DNA of 64,000 nt from Gammaproteobacteria bacterium (GTDB lineage: Bacteria; Pseudomonadota; Gammaproteobacteria; Steroidobacterales; Steroidobacteraceae), in NCBI GenBank assembly GCA_003132025.1, contig PKWJ01000009.1:631-64630 (forward strand), read 5' to 3'. This document shows, piece by piece, positions 15,385 to 26,250 of this stretch. Every line of letters begins with the position of its first letter. Positions within the stretch are counted from its first letter, which is position 1. The notes under the pieces were generated by a model. That model was given only the letters and a program-made list of their open reading frames with translations, searched no databases and was not told where the DNA came from. The position numbers and the translations under genes were made by a program.

Positions 15385-16845
15385 TCAGGCGGGCAGCACG
15401 CGGTTGTCCGCCGCTACCGTGGCATACCAGCGGCCGGAATCCTTGATGGTTCGTTGCTGACCGTGGGCGAAGTCGACGTACACCACACCGAAGCGCTGCG
15501 AGTAGCCCTCGGCCCACTCAAAGTTGTCCATCAGGCTCCAGCAATAGTAGGCGCGCACCGGCGCGCCATCGCGGATGGCGCGTGCCAGTTCGCGCAAGTG
15601 GCTCTGCAGATACGCGACTCTCGGTGCGTCATGGACAGCTCCCCGGGCATCGGGTCCGATGTTGCAGGCAGCGCCATTTTCGGTGATCTCGATCGGAAGG
15701 TTGCCGGTCTCGTAGGCCATGCGCAGCACGATGTCGTGAAATCCTGAAGGATAGATGTCCCAGCCGATGTCGGTCTTGGGTGTAACGCCTGGAGCCTTGG
15801 CCCACTGGCCGCGGGTGTTGAGTCCGGGTATGCCGTTGCCCTGCGGTGCATCGCTCACCAGCCACGGGGAGTAATAATTCAATCCGATGAAGTCCAGCGG
15901 TGCGCGCATGATCTTCTCATCGCCCGCGTGCCAGTCCAGCAGATCCGCCTGCCGATCGGCTGGTAGCACACCCTCGGGATAGTGCCCGCGCAGCGCCGGG
16001 TATACGAACCACAGGTTCTGGAATTTGTGCCAGCGCTCGGCCGCCGCGAGGTCAGCATAGGACGCGGTCGCGGCAAACATCGGCGCCACGTCGAAGGCGC
16101 TGCCGGCCTGCAGCTTCGGGTTGGCCGCTTTCAACACTCGAAACGCGCTGCCCTGGGCGAGGTTCACGGTGTGCGTCGCGCGCAGGAATGCCAGCGGCTC
16201 GGTGCGGCCCGGAGCATGTGTGCCTTGCCAGTAGCCCGCGCTGGTGAAGGTCTTGGGTTCGTTCAAGATGCACCAGTGCCCGATCCGATCGCCCAGCGCC
16301 CTGGCAACGATACCGGCATAGTCGGCAAAGCGCTCCGCGGTGTCGCGATTGGGCCAGCCGCCCGCATCCTCCAGCGGCTGCGGCAAGTCCCAGTGATAGA
16401 GAGTCGCCAGCGGCCGCATGCCCGCTTGCAGCACGGCGTCCGTGAGCCGCTGGTAGTAGTCCAGGCCCTTGGCGTTGGCCGGCCCGCGCCCAACCGGCTG
16501 GATGCGCGGCCAGGCGATCGAGTAGCGATACGACTTCAGGTTGAGCTGTCGCAGCAGTGCGATGTCATCGCCAAAGCGGTGATAGCTGTCGCAGGCGACG
16601 TCGCCGTTGTCGCCGTTCTTGATCTTGCCGGGCGTGTGTGCAAATCGGTCCCACACCGACTCGCCCCGTCCGTCCTGCCGCCAGGCGCCCTCCACCTGAT
16701 AGGCCGCGGTGGCTGCGCCCCAGAGAAAACCCGGTGGAAACGGCTCGCCGGCCCCTGCCCCGTCGGCATCGCCCCCGATGGCCGTACGCGCCGCCACCAG
16801 GCTGGCCAGCGTGGACCGTATGACCTGCCTGCGATCCATGCTCAT
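15385..16845 (-). CDS. GH1 beta-glucosidase with Tat-like signal
   Basis: A 486-aa family 1 glycoside hydrolase. The N-terminus MSMDRRQVIRSTLASLVAARTAIGG looks like a twin-arginine leader, so a periplasmic location is likely, which is unusual since most GH1 enzymes are cytosolic. The fold begins at FPPGFLWGAATAAYQVEGAW. The acid/base is E196 (CILNEPKTF) and the nucleophile is E389 (IEITENGAA). It retains by a double displacement at a beta-glycosidic bond, probably on cellobiose or aryl-glucosides. The ATG overlaps the end of the upstream TraB/GumN gene by 4 bp, so the two should be translated together. Confidence 0.93.
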   Translation of the reverse strand: MSMDRRQVIRSTLASLVAARTAIGGDADGAGAGEPFPPGFLWGAATAAYQVEGAWRQDGRGESVWDRFAHTPGKIKNGDNGDVACDSYHRFGDDIALLRQLNLKSYRYSIAWPRIQPVGRGPANAKGLDYYQRLTDAVLQAGMRPLATLYHWDLPQPLEDAGGWPNRDTAERFADYAGIVARALGDRIGHWCILNEPKTFTSAGYWQGTHAPGRTEPLAFLRATHTVNLAQGSAFRVLKAANPKLQAGSAFDVAPMFAATASYADLAAAERWHKFQNLWFVYPALRGHYPEGVLPADRQADLLDWHAGDEKIMRAPLDFIGLNYYSPWLVSDAPQGNGIPGLNTRGQWAKAPGVTPKTDIGWDIYPSGFHDIVLRMAYETGNLPIEITENGAACNIGPDARGAVHDAPRVAYLQSHLRELARAIRDGAPVRAYYCWSLMDNFEWAEGYSQRFGVVYVDFAHGQQRTIKDSGRWYATVAADNRVLPA

Positions 16846-17732
16846 TCCTGTACCGCGGTGTAGCCCTGGCGTTGCAGCAGATCGATGACCCCGTCGTGTC
16901 CGATCAGATGCAGCGCGCCGACGATGACCAGGTAGTTATCGTCGGCGCTCAGCAGCTGTGTGATTTTGGGCAGCCACCTGCGATTGCGCTCGGTGGTGAG
17001 CAGGCGATACAGCTCGGGGGATTCATTGGTGCCTTCGCGCAGCAGCTGCTCGAGCTTGGCCGTATCGCCGTGTTGCCAGGCACGCACCACGGCGTCGGTC
17101 TCGCTCTGGACGCTGGCGGAATCCTCCAGCGTCGTACGCAGGAATTCGCGCTGCTGCTCGAGCGACAGGTGCGCAAAGAAGCCGAGCTGCTCGTCGATGG
17201 TCTCCAGGCCGATGATCGGCTTTTGATCTTCCTGCGCCAGCAGTGCGAACTGCTCGTCTACGCCGGCGGCGGAATCGAAGCCGGATTGCGCCAGCTCGAG
17301 CTGCTGCAGCATCAGCGCGGCGAACCAGGGCTGGAAATGGTCCATGACTTCCGGCCCGAGCCCGAGCGGCTGCGTGCGCGCCATAAGCTTGGCGTACAGC
17401 TGCGGACCGATGACACTGGCCAGGGTCTGTCCCTCCGGCAGCGATTCCAGCTCGCCGCTGGAGTCGAGCAGCGAATCGGCGCCGGCACCGTTCAGATCCA
17501 GTTCCATCACCAGGATCTTTGATGCCGCGTAGGCATGCATGGCTTCGGACGGCAGCGCGCTGTCGCCGGCCTTGAGCATGTGCACCGAGCCCAGCAGGTA
17601 GACGGTGTTGTGCTTGCCTTTGACCTCCCACAGGATGTGATGCGCCGGCTCGGCGCGCGCGCCCAGGCAGGCGCCGAACAGTAGCCAGCCCGCGGCAATG
17701 AGTCGGTAGGCCAGGCGGCGCGGCGTCACCAC
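16842..17732 (-). CDS. TraB/GumN family protein
   Basis: A 296-aa TraB/GumN-family protein with a signal peptide (LIAAGWLLFGACLGARA). Family landmarks are HHILWEVKGKHNTVYLLGSVHML near the start (GxxH motif), then FFAHLSLEQQREFL, RNRRWLPKITQLL and a terminal VIVGALHLIGHDGVIDLLQRQGY (second GxxH). The paired GxxH and a conserved Glu are taken to bind metal in a Tiki-like protease fold, though activity in bacteria is mostly unproven. It lies between a DUF2058 gene (7-bp overlap) and the GH1 gene (4-bp overlap), which indicates one transcript. A link to beta-glucosidase function is not established. Confidence 0.85.
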   Translation of the reverse strand: MVTPRRLAYRLIAAGWLLFGACLGARAEPAHHILWEVKGKHNTVYLLGSVHMLKAGDSALPSEAMHAYAASKILVMELDLNGAGADSLLDSSGELESLPEGQTLASVIGPQLYAKLMARTQPLGLGPEVMDHFQPWFAALMLQQLELAQSGFDSAAGVDEQFALLAQEDQKPIIGLETIDEQLGFFAHLSLEQQREFLRTTLEDSASVQSETDAVVRAWQHGDTAKLEQLLREGTNESPELYRLLTTERNRRWLPKITQLLSADDNYLVIVGALHLIGHDGVIDLLQRQGYTAVQE

Positions 17733-18274
17733 ATCAGATCGTCTGGAACGCCGAAGGCCTGGTAGGCGTCGTCGCTGTGCCCGGTGTCCGCGGCGCTATC
17801 CTGCGCCACGATCGCGCGCTCGTCGCGTTCACGAATGCGCGCCGCCGTGGCGGCCGGCACCCATTCATATCCGGCGTCGTAGCGCGCGATGGCGATCTCC
17901 CCGCGATGCAGTCGCTCGCGCAGCGACGCGTCAACGGCGATGCGCCGGATCTTGTTGCCGTCGACGAAATTGTAGTATTCGCCGGTGTCGCCCTTCGGCA
18001 GTCGACTCTGCTCGATCAATTGCCGGATCTGTGCCAGGCGTGCTTTGCGCTCGGCCTTGTGCTGCTTGTTTCGGTTGAGCTCCTGGTCGCGGGCCAGCTT
18101 GGCCTGCTGCGCCTGCTGCACGGCGAGCTGCTGCTCGGAAGGCCGTGAGCGCTGCTGTTTTGGTAATTTCTGCCGCTCCTGCTGTTGCTGTTGCTGTTGT
18201 CGCTCCGCCTCCCTGGTTTGCTTCTCATTGACCAGCCCGGCCTGCAGCAGTTGATCGCGTAACGACATGCTCAT
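17726..18274 (-). CDS. DUF2058 (YaiL-like) protein
   Basis: About 182 aa if started at the ATG at 18274 (or 18268, two codons later). The track start at 18355 adds 27 unlikely residues. The opening MSLRDQLLQAGLVNEKQ is the DUF2058/YaiL hallmark. A long Gln/Arg/Lys-rich coiled coil follows (residues ~20-85, with runs of Gln), then YYNFVDGNKIRRI and a basic region, then ERDERAIVA near the C-terminus. Cytosolic, probably nucleic-acid or ribosome-associated judging by charge, but no role is proven. It overlaps the TraB/GumN gene by 7 bp and is the first gene of that transcript. Confidence 0.85.
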   Translation of the reverse strand: MSMSLRDQLLQAGLVNEKQTREAERQQQQQQQERQKLPKQQRSRPSEQQLAVQQAQQAKLARDQELNRNKQHKAERKARLAQIRQLIEQSRLPKGDTGEYYNFVDGNKIRRIAVDASLRERLHRGEIAIARYDAGYEWVPAATAARIRERDERAIVAQDSAADTGHSDDAYQAFGVPDDLMW

Positions 18275-18511
18275 GAACGCTGCCCACCGGAGAGGACCAT
18301 AGTGACGGCATTTTAGCGCGCCCTCCCCGGCGCGACCGGTCTGATAGCGGCCCACTGGCCGTATGCCCCCTTAAACCATTGAATGTTCAGCCCGTCGGTC
18401 CCGCCAACCGCATGGCTCTACGGTGAAAATCAACAGAACTTCACTGTGCAGCCGCCCGCGAAGCTGATAGAAGAGTCGGCTGGCGCGCGCGAGGTCATTC
18501 ATCACAGTCAA

Positions 18512-19729
18512 ATGCCGGCTCTTCCTGACACTGACGACTCTGACTCCGACCTGCGTACTCGCCTCCAACGGCGGCGCTGGCTGTGGATCGGGGCGATCGC
18601 CCTGGTGCTGATTATCGGCGGCCTGTGGCTGTGGCACCGACACGAGGCCGCTGTGGCCGCCGCCGCCGCCGCGAAGCGCGCCGCCGTCGGGGTCACGATC
18701 ACCACGGCGACCGCCAGGAAAGGCGACATCGGCATCTACCTGGAGGCTATCGGGACCGTCACGCCGGTCTATACCGCATCGATCGCCAGCCAGGTCAATG
18801 GTGTGGTGACCGGGGTGCTGTTCAAGGAGGGTCAGCAGGTACGCAAGGGCGATGCGCTGATCGACATCGATCCGCGCCCCTATCAGGCGACGCTGCTGCA
18901 GGCACAGGGCGCCCTGGAGCGCGACCAGAACGTACTTGCGCAGGCGCAGATGGATCTGGAGCGCTACCGCAATGCCCTGGCAAAGAATGCCGTTGCATCG
19001 CAGACCGTCGACGATCAGGAAAAGCTGGTGCTGCAGGACCAGGGCACCGTCAAGAACGATCAAGGCAGCGTTCAGTACGACCAGGTGCAGCTGGAATACT
19101 GCCATATCATCGCTCCAATCAGCGGCCAGGTCGGATTGCGGCTGGTCGATCCGGGCAATGTGGTGCAGTCCAGTGGCGCCGCCACGCTCGCGGTGATCAC
19201 CCAGATGCAGCCGATCACCGTGATCTTCACGTTGTCGGAAGACTCCCTGGGCCCGGTCTTGGCCCGCCTGCGGCAACAGGCCCAGCTCAGTGTCGACGTG
19301 TTCGACCGCAGTGCGCAGAAGAAGATCGCCAGCGGGGAGCTGCTGGCGCTCGATAATCAGATCGACACCACCACCGGAACGGTAAAGGTGCGGGCGCAGT
19401 TCGACAACAAGGACAATGCGCTGTACCCGAATCAGTTCGTCAACACCCGCCTGCTGGTCAATACCCTGCAGGGCGTCACGCTGATTCCGGCGGCCGCCGT
19501 GCAGCAGAACGGCTCGGCATCGTTCGTCTACGTGATCCAGAACAATATCGCCGCGCTGCGCACCATCAAGACCGGCGTGACCGACGGCGGGGTGACGCAG
19601 GTCGACGGCATCCAGCCAGGCGATGTGGTCGCGACCAGCGGCTTCGACAAGTTGCAGGACAAGGCCAAGGTGGCGATCACCACGACCCCACCCGCACCTG
19701 CCACCACGAGCGGGACGCAGGCGCCATGA
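18512..19729 (+). CDS. mdtA: RND efflux periplasmic adaptor (MdtA-like)
   Basis: About 405 aa from the ATG at 18512, chosen because the acidic cytosolic start MPALPDTDDS and one membrane anchor (WLWIGAIALVLIIGGLWLW) follow. The upstream part of the track ORF is implausible. The biotinyl-lipoyl half-motif GVLFKEGQQVRKGDALIDIDPRPYQ, an alpha-hairpin with Gln/Asp-rich helices, and AGQ-type barrel text (PISGQVGLRLVDPGNVV) identify a membrane-fusion protein that joins the inner-membrane pump to the outer-membrane channel. The C-terminal tail is Thr/Pro/Ala-rich. First gene of a four-gene efflux operon; mdtB begins 36 bp later. Confidence 0.92.
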   Translation: MPALPDTDDSDSDLRTRLQRRRWLWIGAIALVLIIGGLWLWHRHEAAVAAAAAAKRAAVGVTITTATARKGDIGIYLEAIGTVTPVYTASIASQVNGVVTGVLFKEGQQVRKGDALIDIDPRPYQATLLQAQGALERDQNVLAQAQMDLERYRNALAKNAVASQTVDDQEKLVLQDQGTVKNDQGSVQYDQVQLEYCHIIAPISGQVGLRLVDPGNVVQSSGAATLAVITQMQPITVIFTLSEDSLGPVLARLRQQAQLSVDVFDRSAQKKIASGELLALDNQIDTTTGTVKVRAQFDNKDNALYPNQFVNTRLLVNTLQGVTLIPAAAVQQNGSASFVYVIQNNIAALRTIKTGVTDGGVTQVDGIQPGDVVATSGFDKLQDKAKVAITTTPPAPATTSGTQAP

Positions 19730-19765
19730 ATCCGGCGCCGGGGTCAGGCTAGCGCTTCGCACGCC

Positions 19766-22700
19766 GTGAATCCGTCGCGCCAATTCATCCTGCGGCCGGT
19801 GGCCACCTCGCTGCTGATGGCGGCGATCTTTCTGGTTGGCGCGGTCGGCTACACGCAGCTGCCGGTGTCGGCACTGCCACAGGTGGACTACCCGACCATC
19901 CAGGTCGTGACGTTCTATCCCGGCGCCAGTCCCGATGTGGTGGCCACCACGGTGACCGCGCCACTGGAGCGTCAGTTCGGCCAGATCCAGGGCTTAAGCC
20001 AGATGACCTCCACCAGCTCCGGCGGCACCTCGGTGATCGTGCTGCAGTTTAACCTGACGCTGAACATCGACGTCGCCGAACAGGAGGTGCAGGCGGCGAT
20101 CAACGCATCGCAGAGCCTGTTGCCGTCCAATCTGCCCACGCCCCCGGTCTACAGCAAGACCAATCCGGCCGATGCACCGGTGCTGACGCTGGCGGTCACC
20201 TCCAGCTCGGTCCCGCTGTCGCAGGTCGAGGACATGGTGGACACGCGCCTGGCGCCGAAGATCTCACAGCTCAGCGGCGTCGGCCTGGTCACCATCAGCG
20301 GCGGCCAGAAACCGGCGGTGCGCATCCAGGCCAATCCGTCGGCGCTGTCCTCCTACGGCATCAACCTGGAGGATCTGCGCACCGCGCTGACGCAGGCCAG
20401 CGTGAACGCCGCCAAGGGTAACTTCGACGGACCGCGCCAGGACTACCAGATCGATGCCAATGACCAGCTGGTCACCAGCAATGACTACCGCAGCGTCGTC
20501 GTGGCCTATCGCAACGGTGCACCGGTGATGCTGACCGACGTCGCCAGGGTCATCGATGGAATCGAGAACACCAGCCAGGCCGCCTGGATGAACCAGACCC
20601 CCGCGGTCATCGTGAATGTGCAGCGCCAGTCGGGCGCCAACACCATCAGCGTCGTCAGGAGCATCAAGCAGTTGTTGCCGCAGCTGCAGGTCAACCTGCC
20701 CAAGGGCGTGCAGGTCACCACGCTCACCGATCTGACTACCGGAATCAAATCCTCGATTTCCGACGTCGAGTTCGAACTGCTGTTGGCGATCGCCCTGGTG
20801 GTGCTGGTGATCTTCGTGTTCCTGCGCAGCGTCAGCGCCACGATCATTCCCAGCGTCGCCGTACCGCTGTCGCTGATCGGCACGCTGGCGGTGATGTACG
20901 CATTCGGCTACAGCCTCGACAACCTGTCGCTGATGGCGCTGACCATCGCCACCGGCTTCGTCGTCGACGATGCGATCGTGATGATCGAGAACATCTCGCG
21001 CTACATCGAGAACGGCGACAAGCCACTCGAGGCGGCGCTCAAGGGTGCGGAGCAGATCGGCTTTACCATCATGTCGCTCACGGTCGCTCTGATCGCGGTA
21101 CTGATCCCGCTGCTGTTCATGGGCGATGTCGTCGGCCGCCTGTTCCGCGAGTTCGCGGTCACGCTCGCCGTCACCATCGGATTTTCGGCCATAGTCTCGT
21201 TGACACTCACGCCGATGATGGCGGCGCGCATCCTGCGCCACAGGGATGAGGCGCATCAGGGTCGGCTGTTTCGCGCCTCGGAACGCATGTTCAACAATGT
21301 GATTGCATTCTATGGCCGCACGCTCAAACGCGTACTCGAATTCCAGACCCTCACGCTGCTGGTGGCGGTGGCGACGCTTATGCTTACGATATTCCTCTAC
21401 ATCATCATCCCCAAGGGCTTCTTCCCGGTGCAGGACACCGGCGTCATCCAGGGCATCTCGCAGGCGCCGCCAACCATCAGTTCGAGCGCGATGGCGGCTA
21501 AGCAGCAGCAGCTGGCCCGCGTGGTACTGGCCGACCCCGCAGTCGCCAGTCTGTCGTCATTCATTGGCGCCGATGGCACCAACACCACCACCAACAGCGG
21601 CCGCATGTCGATCAATCTCAAGCCGCTGGGTCAGCGTGGCATCAGCGCCAGCGGCGTCATCCGCCGGTTGCAGCAGCAGTTGCAGCAGGTCCAGGGCATA
21701 CAGCTGTTCATGGAGCCGGTACAGAACATCACGGTGGACGATCGGGTCAGCCGCTCGCAGTACCAGTACAGCCTCGAGGACCCCGATATCAATGAACTGA
21801 GCGACTGGACGCACCGCTTCGTCGCGCGGTTGCGCCAGTTGCCGCAGCTGGAGAACGTCGCCACCGATGAGCAGCCCGGCGGGCTGGCGGTATACCTGCG
21901 GGTTGATCGCGTCACCGCGTCGCGGCTCGGCATCGCCCCGGCAACCATCGACAACACGCTGTATGACGCCTTTGGCCAGCGCCAGATCAGCACCATGTAC
22001 ACCCAGATCAATCAATACCACGTGATTCTCGAGAGCGATCCGAGGTTCCAGCAGGATCCGGACATGCTCGATCATCTGTACATCCAGGCCAACGCTTCTT
22101 CCGGCACCAGCGGCGCTGCCGCCGCCGCATCGTTTTCAGCGATCGGTTCGTCCTCCGCCGGCTCCAATGCACTCACCGGCTCGGCGCTATATACCCCGTC
22201 GGCAAATGTGCTCAGCGCGCCGGCGAACGTGCTGGCGGCGCGCAGCGTCACGTCGATCTCCAACCAGGGCGCCGGCTCGGCCGGCGCCACCAGTTCCACC
22301 CCGAGCAGCGCGGTACCGCTGAGCGCGTTCGCCCATTTTCAGAAAACCACCGAGCCGCTCACGATCGCGCACCAGGGCCAGTTCCCGGCCATCACGGTGT
22401 CCTTCGACCTGTCGCCCAGCGGCTCGCTGGGCAGCGCCATCAAGGCGGTCAACCATGTCCAGCAGGACCTGCACATGCCGGCCAGCGTGCAAGCCGGCTT
22501 TCAGGGCACGGCACAATCATTCACCGCCTCACTGTCGAACGAGCCATTGCTGATTCTCGCCGCGCTGGTCGCGGTCTATATCGTGCTCGGCGTTTTGTAC
22601 GAGAGTTTCATCCACCCGGTGACCATCCTGTCGACGCTACCGTCGGCGGGCGTGGGCGCGCTGCTGGCGCTGATCCTGTTCGGCCAGGGCCTCAATGTGG

Positions 22701-23110
22701 TGGGACTGATCGGCATCATCCTTCTGATCGGCATCGTGACCAAGAACGGCATCATGATGGTGGACTTCGCGCTCGAATCCGAGCGCAAGCGCGGCAAGAG
22801 TTCGACCGACGCCATCTACGAGGCCTGTCTGCTGCGCTTTCGCCCGATCCTGATGACCACGATGGCCGCGATGCTGGCCGGCCTGCCGCTGGCCCTGGGT
22901 ACCGGCATCGGCTCGGAACTGCGCAAGCCGCTGGGCATTGCCATGGTCGGTGGACTGCTGCTCAGCCAGGCGCTCACGCTCTACACCACGCCAGTCATCT
23001 ACATCTTCTTCGACCGGCTGTCACAGCGCTTCGCGCCAAAATCGGCTGCACCGACCGGCGATAGCGACCCGCCAGCTCCGGCACCTCAGGCACCTGCGGC
23101 ACCAGCATGA
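19766..23110 (+). CDS. mdtB: RND multidrug efflux permease (MdtB-like) with Ser/Ala-rich insertion
   Basis: A 1114-aa inner-membrane RND transporter; GTG start. Twelve membrane spans and two large periplasmic loops are visible, with [38 protein letters not shown] at the start. The proton-relay region [19 protein letters not shown] carries the two aspartates of TM4. It is ~70 residues longer than its partner MdtC because of a low-complexity Ser/Ala/Gly segment between about residues 773 and 850 in the second periplasmic loop. It ends ATGA with mdtC (4-bp overlap), as expected for a heteromeric MdtBC pump. Substrates in relatives include bile salts and novobiocin. Confidence 0.93.
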   Translation: MNPSRQFILRPVATSLLMAAIFLVGAVGYTQLPVSALPQVDYPTIQVVTFYPGASPDVVATTVTAPLERQFGQIQGLSQMTSTSSGGTSVIVLQFNLTLNIDVAEQEVQAAINASQSLLPSNLPTPPVYSKTNPADAPVLTLAVTSSSVPLSQVEDMVDTRLAPKISQLSGVGLVTISGGQKPAVRIQANPSALSSYGINLEDLRTALTQASVNAAKGNFDGPRQDYQIDANDQLVTSNDYRSVVVAYRNGAPVMLTDVARVIDGIENTSQAAWMNQTPAVIVNVQRQSGANTISVVRSIKQLLPQLQVNLPKGVQVTTLTDLTTGIKSSISDVEFELLLAIALVVLVIFVFLRSVSATIIPSVAVPLSLIGTLAVMYAFGYSLDNLSLMALTIATGFVVDDAIVMIENISRYIENGDKPLEAALKGAEQIGFTIMSLTVALIAVLIPLLFMGDVVGRLFREFAVTLAVTIGFSAIVSLTLTPMMAARILRHRDEAHQGRLFRASERMFNNVIAFYGRTLKRVLEFQTLTLLVAVATLMLTIFLYIIIPKGFFPVQDTGVIQGISQAPPTISSSAMAAKQQQLARVVLADPAVASLSSFIGADGTNTTTNSGRMSINLKPLGQRGISASGVIRRLQQQLQQVQGIQLFMEPVQNITVDDRVSRSQYQYSLEDPDINELSDWTHRFVARLRQLPQLENVATDEQPGGLAVYLRVDRVTASRLGIAPATIDNTLYDAFGQRQISTMYTQINQYHVILESDPRFQQDPDMLDHLYIQANASSGTSGAAAAASFSAIGSSSAGSNALTGSALYTPSANVLSAPANVLAARSVTSISNQGAGSAGATSSTPSSAVPLSAFAHFQKTTEPLTIAHQGQFPAITVSFDLSPSGSLGSAIKAVNHVQQDLHMPASVQAGFQGTAQSFTASLSNEPLLILAALVAVYIVLGVLYESFIHPVTILSTLPSAGVGALLALILFGQGLNVVGLIGIILLIGIVTKNGIMMVDFALESERKRGKSSTDAIYEACLLRFRPILMTTMAAMLAGLPLALGTGIGSELRKPLGIAMVGGLLLSQALTLYTTPVIYIFFDRLSQRFAPKSAAPTGDSDPPAPAPQAPAAPA

Positions 23111-26100
23111 ACATCTCGGCGCCTTTCATCCATCGGCCGGTGGCCACGACGCTGATTACGGCGGCGGTCGCGCTCGCCGGTGCGCTCGCCTTCAGCGTGC
23201 TGCCGGTGTCGCCGCTGCCGCAGGTGGACTTTCCCACCATCGCGGTCGGCGCCAGCCTGCCCGGCGGCAGCGCCGACATCATGGCCTCCTCGGTGGCAAC
23301 GCCCCTGGAGCGCCAGTTCGGCCATATCGCCGGGGTGACGGAGATGACCTCGGCGAGTTCGCTCGGCACCACGTCCATCACCATTCAGTTCGATCTGAGC
23401 CGCGACATCGATGGCGCGGCGCGCGATGTGGAAGCCGCGATCAATGCTGCGCGCGCCTACCTGCCGGCCAACCTGCCCTCCAATCCGACCTATCGCAAGG
23501 TCAATCCGGCCGACTCCCCGATCATGATCATCGGCCTGACATCGGACAAATACACTCCGGGCCAGCTGTATGATCAGGCCTCCACGGTCATGCAGCAGAA
23601 GTTGTCGCAGATCTCCGGCGTCGGGCAGGTCAACGTCGGCGGCGGCGCACTGCCCTCGGTACGGGTGGATGTGAACCCGACGCAACTGGCCAGCTACGGC
23701 CTGACGCTGGCCCAGGTGCAGGCGGCGCTGAGCCGGCAGAACAGCGATCTTGCCAAGGGCCAGCTGTCCGACGGCACCACCACCGCCGATATCCTCGCCA
23801 ACGACCAGATCTCGCGGGCGGTGGATTACCAGCCGCTGGTGATCGGCTACAACAATGGCAGCGCGGTGCGCCTGTCCGACATCGCGCAGGTCACCGACTC
23901 GGTGCAAAACGTGCGCGCCGCCGGCTATCTGAACGGCAAGCGCGCCGTGATGCTGATCATCTTCCGCCAGCCGGGCGCCAACATCATCCAGACCGTGGAC
24001 GCGATCCGGGCACAACTGCCCTACATCAAGGCGTCCATTCCGTTCGGCACCGATACCACCATCGTTCTGGATCGCACCACGACCATCCGCGCCTCGGTCA
24101 GCGACGTCGAGCGCACGCTCATGATCTCCATGTGCCTGGTGATCGCGGTGGTATTCATCTTCCTGCGCAACGGCCGGGTAACGTTGATTCCCGCGGTCGC
24201 GATGCCGGTGTCCCTGATCGGCACCTTCTCGGTGATGTACCTGTTCGGCTACAGCATCGACAACCTGTCGCTGATGGCGATTACCATCGCCACCGGATTC
24301 GTGGTCGATGACGCCATCGTGGTGATGGAAAACGTCTCGCGCCATCTGGAACAGGGCATGAAGCCGGTCGCGGCGGCGCTCAAGGGCGCCCAGGAGATCG
24401 GTTTTACGGTGCTGACCATCAGCATCTCGCTGGTGGCGGTCTTCATTCCGCTGCTGTTCATGGGCGGCATCGTCGGGCGGCTGTTTCGCGAGTTCGCCGT
24501 GACGCTGTCCACCGCCATCATGGTGTCGATGCTGGTGTCGCTGACCACAACGCCGATGATGTGCGCCCTACTGCTCAAAAATGAGCGTGAGCAGAAGCAC
24601 GGCCGCATCTATCAGGCCAACGAGCGCGCCTTCGACTGGGTGCTGTCGAGATATCGGCGCAGCCTGCACTGGGTGCTGGATCACCCAGCGCTGACGCTCA
24701 CGGTGCTGTTCCTGACCATCGCCTTGAACGTGCTGCTCATCATTATCATACCGAAGGGCTTCTTCCCGCAGCAGGACACCGGCGCCATCACCGGCGGCAT
24801 GCAGGGACCGCAGGACGCCTCGTTTCCGGCCATGAACGATTCGATTCAGCAGATCGTCGGGGTGATCAGGAAAGATCCGGCGGTCGCCAATGTGATCGCG
24901 TTCACCGGCGGCGGCGGTGCCACCAACACCGGCTTTATCTACATCGCGCTCAAACCGCTGGCGCAACGCAAGGTCAACGCTGCCCAGGTGATCGGCCGCC
25001 TGCGCCCGCAGCTGAACCGCCTGCCGGCGGCGGCCGCGTTTTTGCAGGCGGCGCAGGATCTGCGCATCGGGGGCCGCTCCGGCAATGCGATGTATCAGTA
25101 CACCCTGCAGGCCGACAACTCGCAGGACCTGTTCAAGTGGGGGCCGATCCTGCTGCGCGAGATGAAGCGCCTGCCGGGGCTGCAGGACGTGAGCTCGGAT
25201 CAGCAGAACGGCGGCCTTGATCAGATGTTGACCTATGATCGGCTCAACGCCGCCAAACTCGGCCTGACGGTCCAGGCGCTGGATTCCAGCCTCTACAACG
25301 CTTTCGGCCAATCGGAGGTCTCGGTCATCTATACCCAGTTGAACTACTACTACGTGGTGCTGGAAGTCGCGCCACAGTACTGGCAGAGCCCTGAAGGGTT
25401 AAAGGATATCTACCTGCAATCGGCCGCCGGAAACAGCATTCCGCTGCTCGCCGTGGCGCAGCCGCATACCACCACAACGGCGCTCGCGGTCAACCACACC
25501 GGCCTGTTTCCCTCGGTGACCACATCGTTCAATCTGGCGCCGAATGTCTCCTTGAGCGACGCCACACTGCGCATCAATCAGATGCAACAGCGCATGGGCA
25601 CACCCTCGACCATTCATGGATTCTTTGCCGGCACGCTGCTGGCATACCAGCAATCACTCAGCACCGAGCCGATACTGGTGCTGGCGGCGCTACTGTCGGT
25701 CTACATCGTTCTGGGAGTTTTGTACGAAAGCCTGGTGCATCCGCTGACCATCATCTCCAGCCTGCCGCCAGCCAGCGTGGGCGCGATGCTGGCGATGATG
25801 CTGTTCGGGCAGGACCTGAACGTCATTTCGATCATCGGTATCGTGCTGCTGATCGGCATCGTGAAGAAGAACGCCATCATGATGATCGACTTCGCGCTGC
25901 AGGGGGAGCGCCAGGAACACAAGAGCACCGTTGATGCGATCTTCGATGCCTGCATGCTGCGTTTTCGCCCGATCCTGATGACCACGATGGCGGCGCTGTT
26001 TGGTGCGGTGCCGCTGGCGTTCGGTACCGGAACCGGCTCGGAGTTGCGGCGGCCGCTGGGCATCGCGATCATCGGCGGACTGATTGTCAGCCAGATGCTG

Positions 26101-26235
26101 ACGCTCTACACCACGCCGGTGGTGTACCTGTATATGGATCGCTTCAGCCTGTGGTGGGCGCGGCGGCACCGCGGCGGAAACGATGGCGCGGTGCGCGGCG
26201 CGGTCCCCGGTCCGCTGCAGCCGGTCGGCGATTGA
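23107..26235 (+). CDS. mdtC: RND multidrug efflux permease (MdtC-like)
   Basis: A 1042-aa RND permease of normal length. It starts within the stop of mdtB (ATGA), so coupling is tight. Features are [39 protein letters not shown], a TM4 block [21 protein letters not shown] with paired aspartates, and a C-terminal region [40 protein letters not shown]. MdtB and MdtC work as a mixed trimer with MdtA. The loop insertion present in MdtB is absent here, which makes MdtC a useful internal comparison. Confidence 0.93.
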   Translation: MNISAPFIHRPVATTLITAAVALAGALAFSVLPVSPLPQVDFPTIAVGASLPGGSADIMASSVATPLERQFGHIAGVTEMTSASSLGTTSITIQFDLSRDIDGAARDVEAAINAARAYLPANLPSNPTYRKVNPADSPIMIIGLTSDKYTPGQLYDQASTVMQQKLSQISGVGQVNVGGGALPSVRVDVNPTQLASYGLTLAQVQAALSRQNSDLAKGQLSDGTTTADILANDQISRAVDYQPLVIGYNNGSAVRLSDIAQVTDSVQNVRAAGYLNGKRAVMLIIFRQPGANIIQTVDAIRAQLPYIKASIPFGTDTTIVLDRTTTIRASVSDVERTLMISMCLVIAVVFIFLRNGRVTLIPAVAMPVSLIGTFSVMYLFGYSIDNLSLMAITIATGFVVDDAIVVMENVSRHLEQGMKPVAAALKGAQEIGFTVLTISISLVAVFIPLLFMGGIVGRLFREFAVTLSTAIMVSMLVSLTTTPMMCALLLKNEREQKHGRIYQANERAFDWVLSRYRRSLHWVLDHPALTLTVLFLTIALNVLLIIIIPKGFFPQQDTGAITGGMQGPQDASFPAMNDSIQQIVGVIRKDPAVANVIAFTGGGGATNTGFIYIALKPLAQRKVNAAQVIGRLRPQLNRLPAAAAFLQAAQDLRIGGRSGNAMYQYTLQADNSQDLFKWGPILLREMKRLPGLQDVSSDQQNGGLDQMLTYDRLNAAKLGLTVQALDSSLYNAFGQSEVSVIYTQLNYYYVVLEVAPQYWQSPEGLKDIYLQSAAGNSIPLLAVAQPHTTTTALAVNHTGLFPSVTTSFNLAPNVSLSDATLRINQMQQRMGTPSTIHGFFAGTLLAYQQSLSTEPILVLAALLSVYIVLGVLYESLVHPLTIISSLPPASVGAMLAMMLFGQDLNVISIIGIVLLIGIVKKNAIMMIDFALQGERQEHKSTVDAIFDACMLRFRPILMTTMAALFGAVPLAFGTGTGSELRRPLGIAIIGGLIVSQMLTLYTTPVVYLYMDRFSLWWARRHRGGNDGAVRGAVPGPLQPVGD

Positions 26236-26250
26236 CACGGAGTACTGCCT

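Noticed and set aside
18371-19783. 470-aa minus-strand ORF opposite mdtA
   Set aside because: Codon-composition shadow in high-GC DNA; no motif or ribosome site.
20264-21256. 330-aa minus ORF inside mdtB, and similar ORFs opposite mdtC and ppc
   Set aside because: His/Asp/Arg-rich translations typical of antisense frames.
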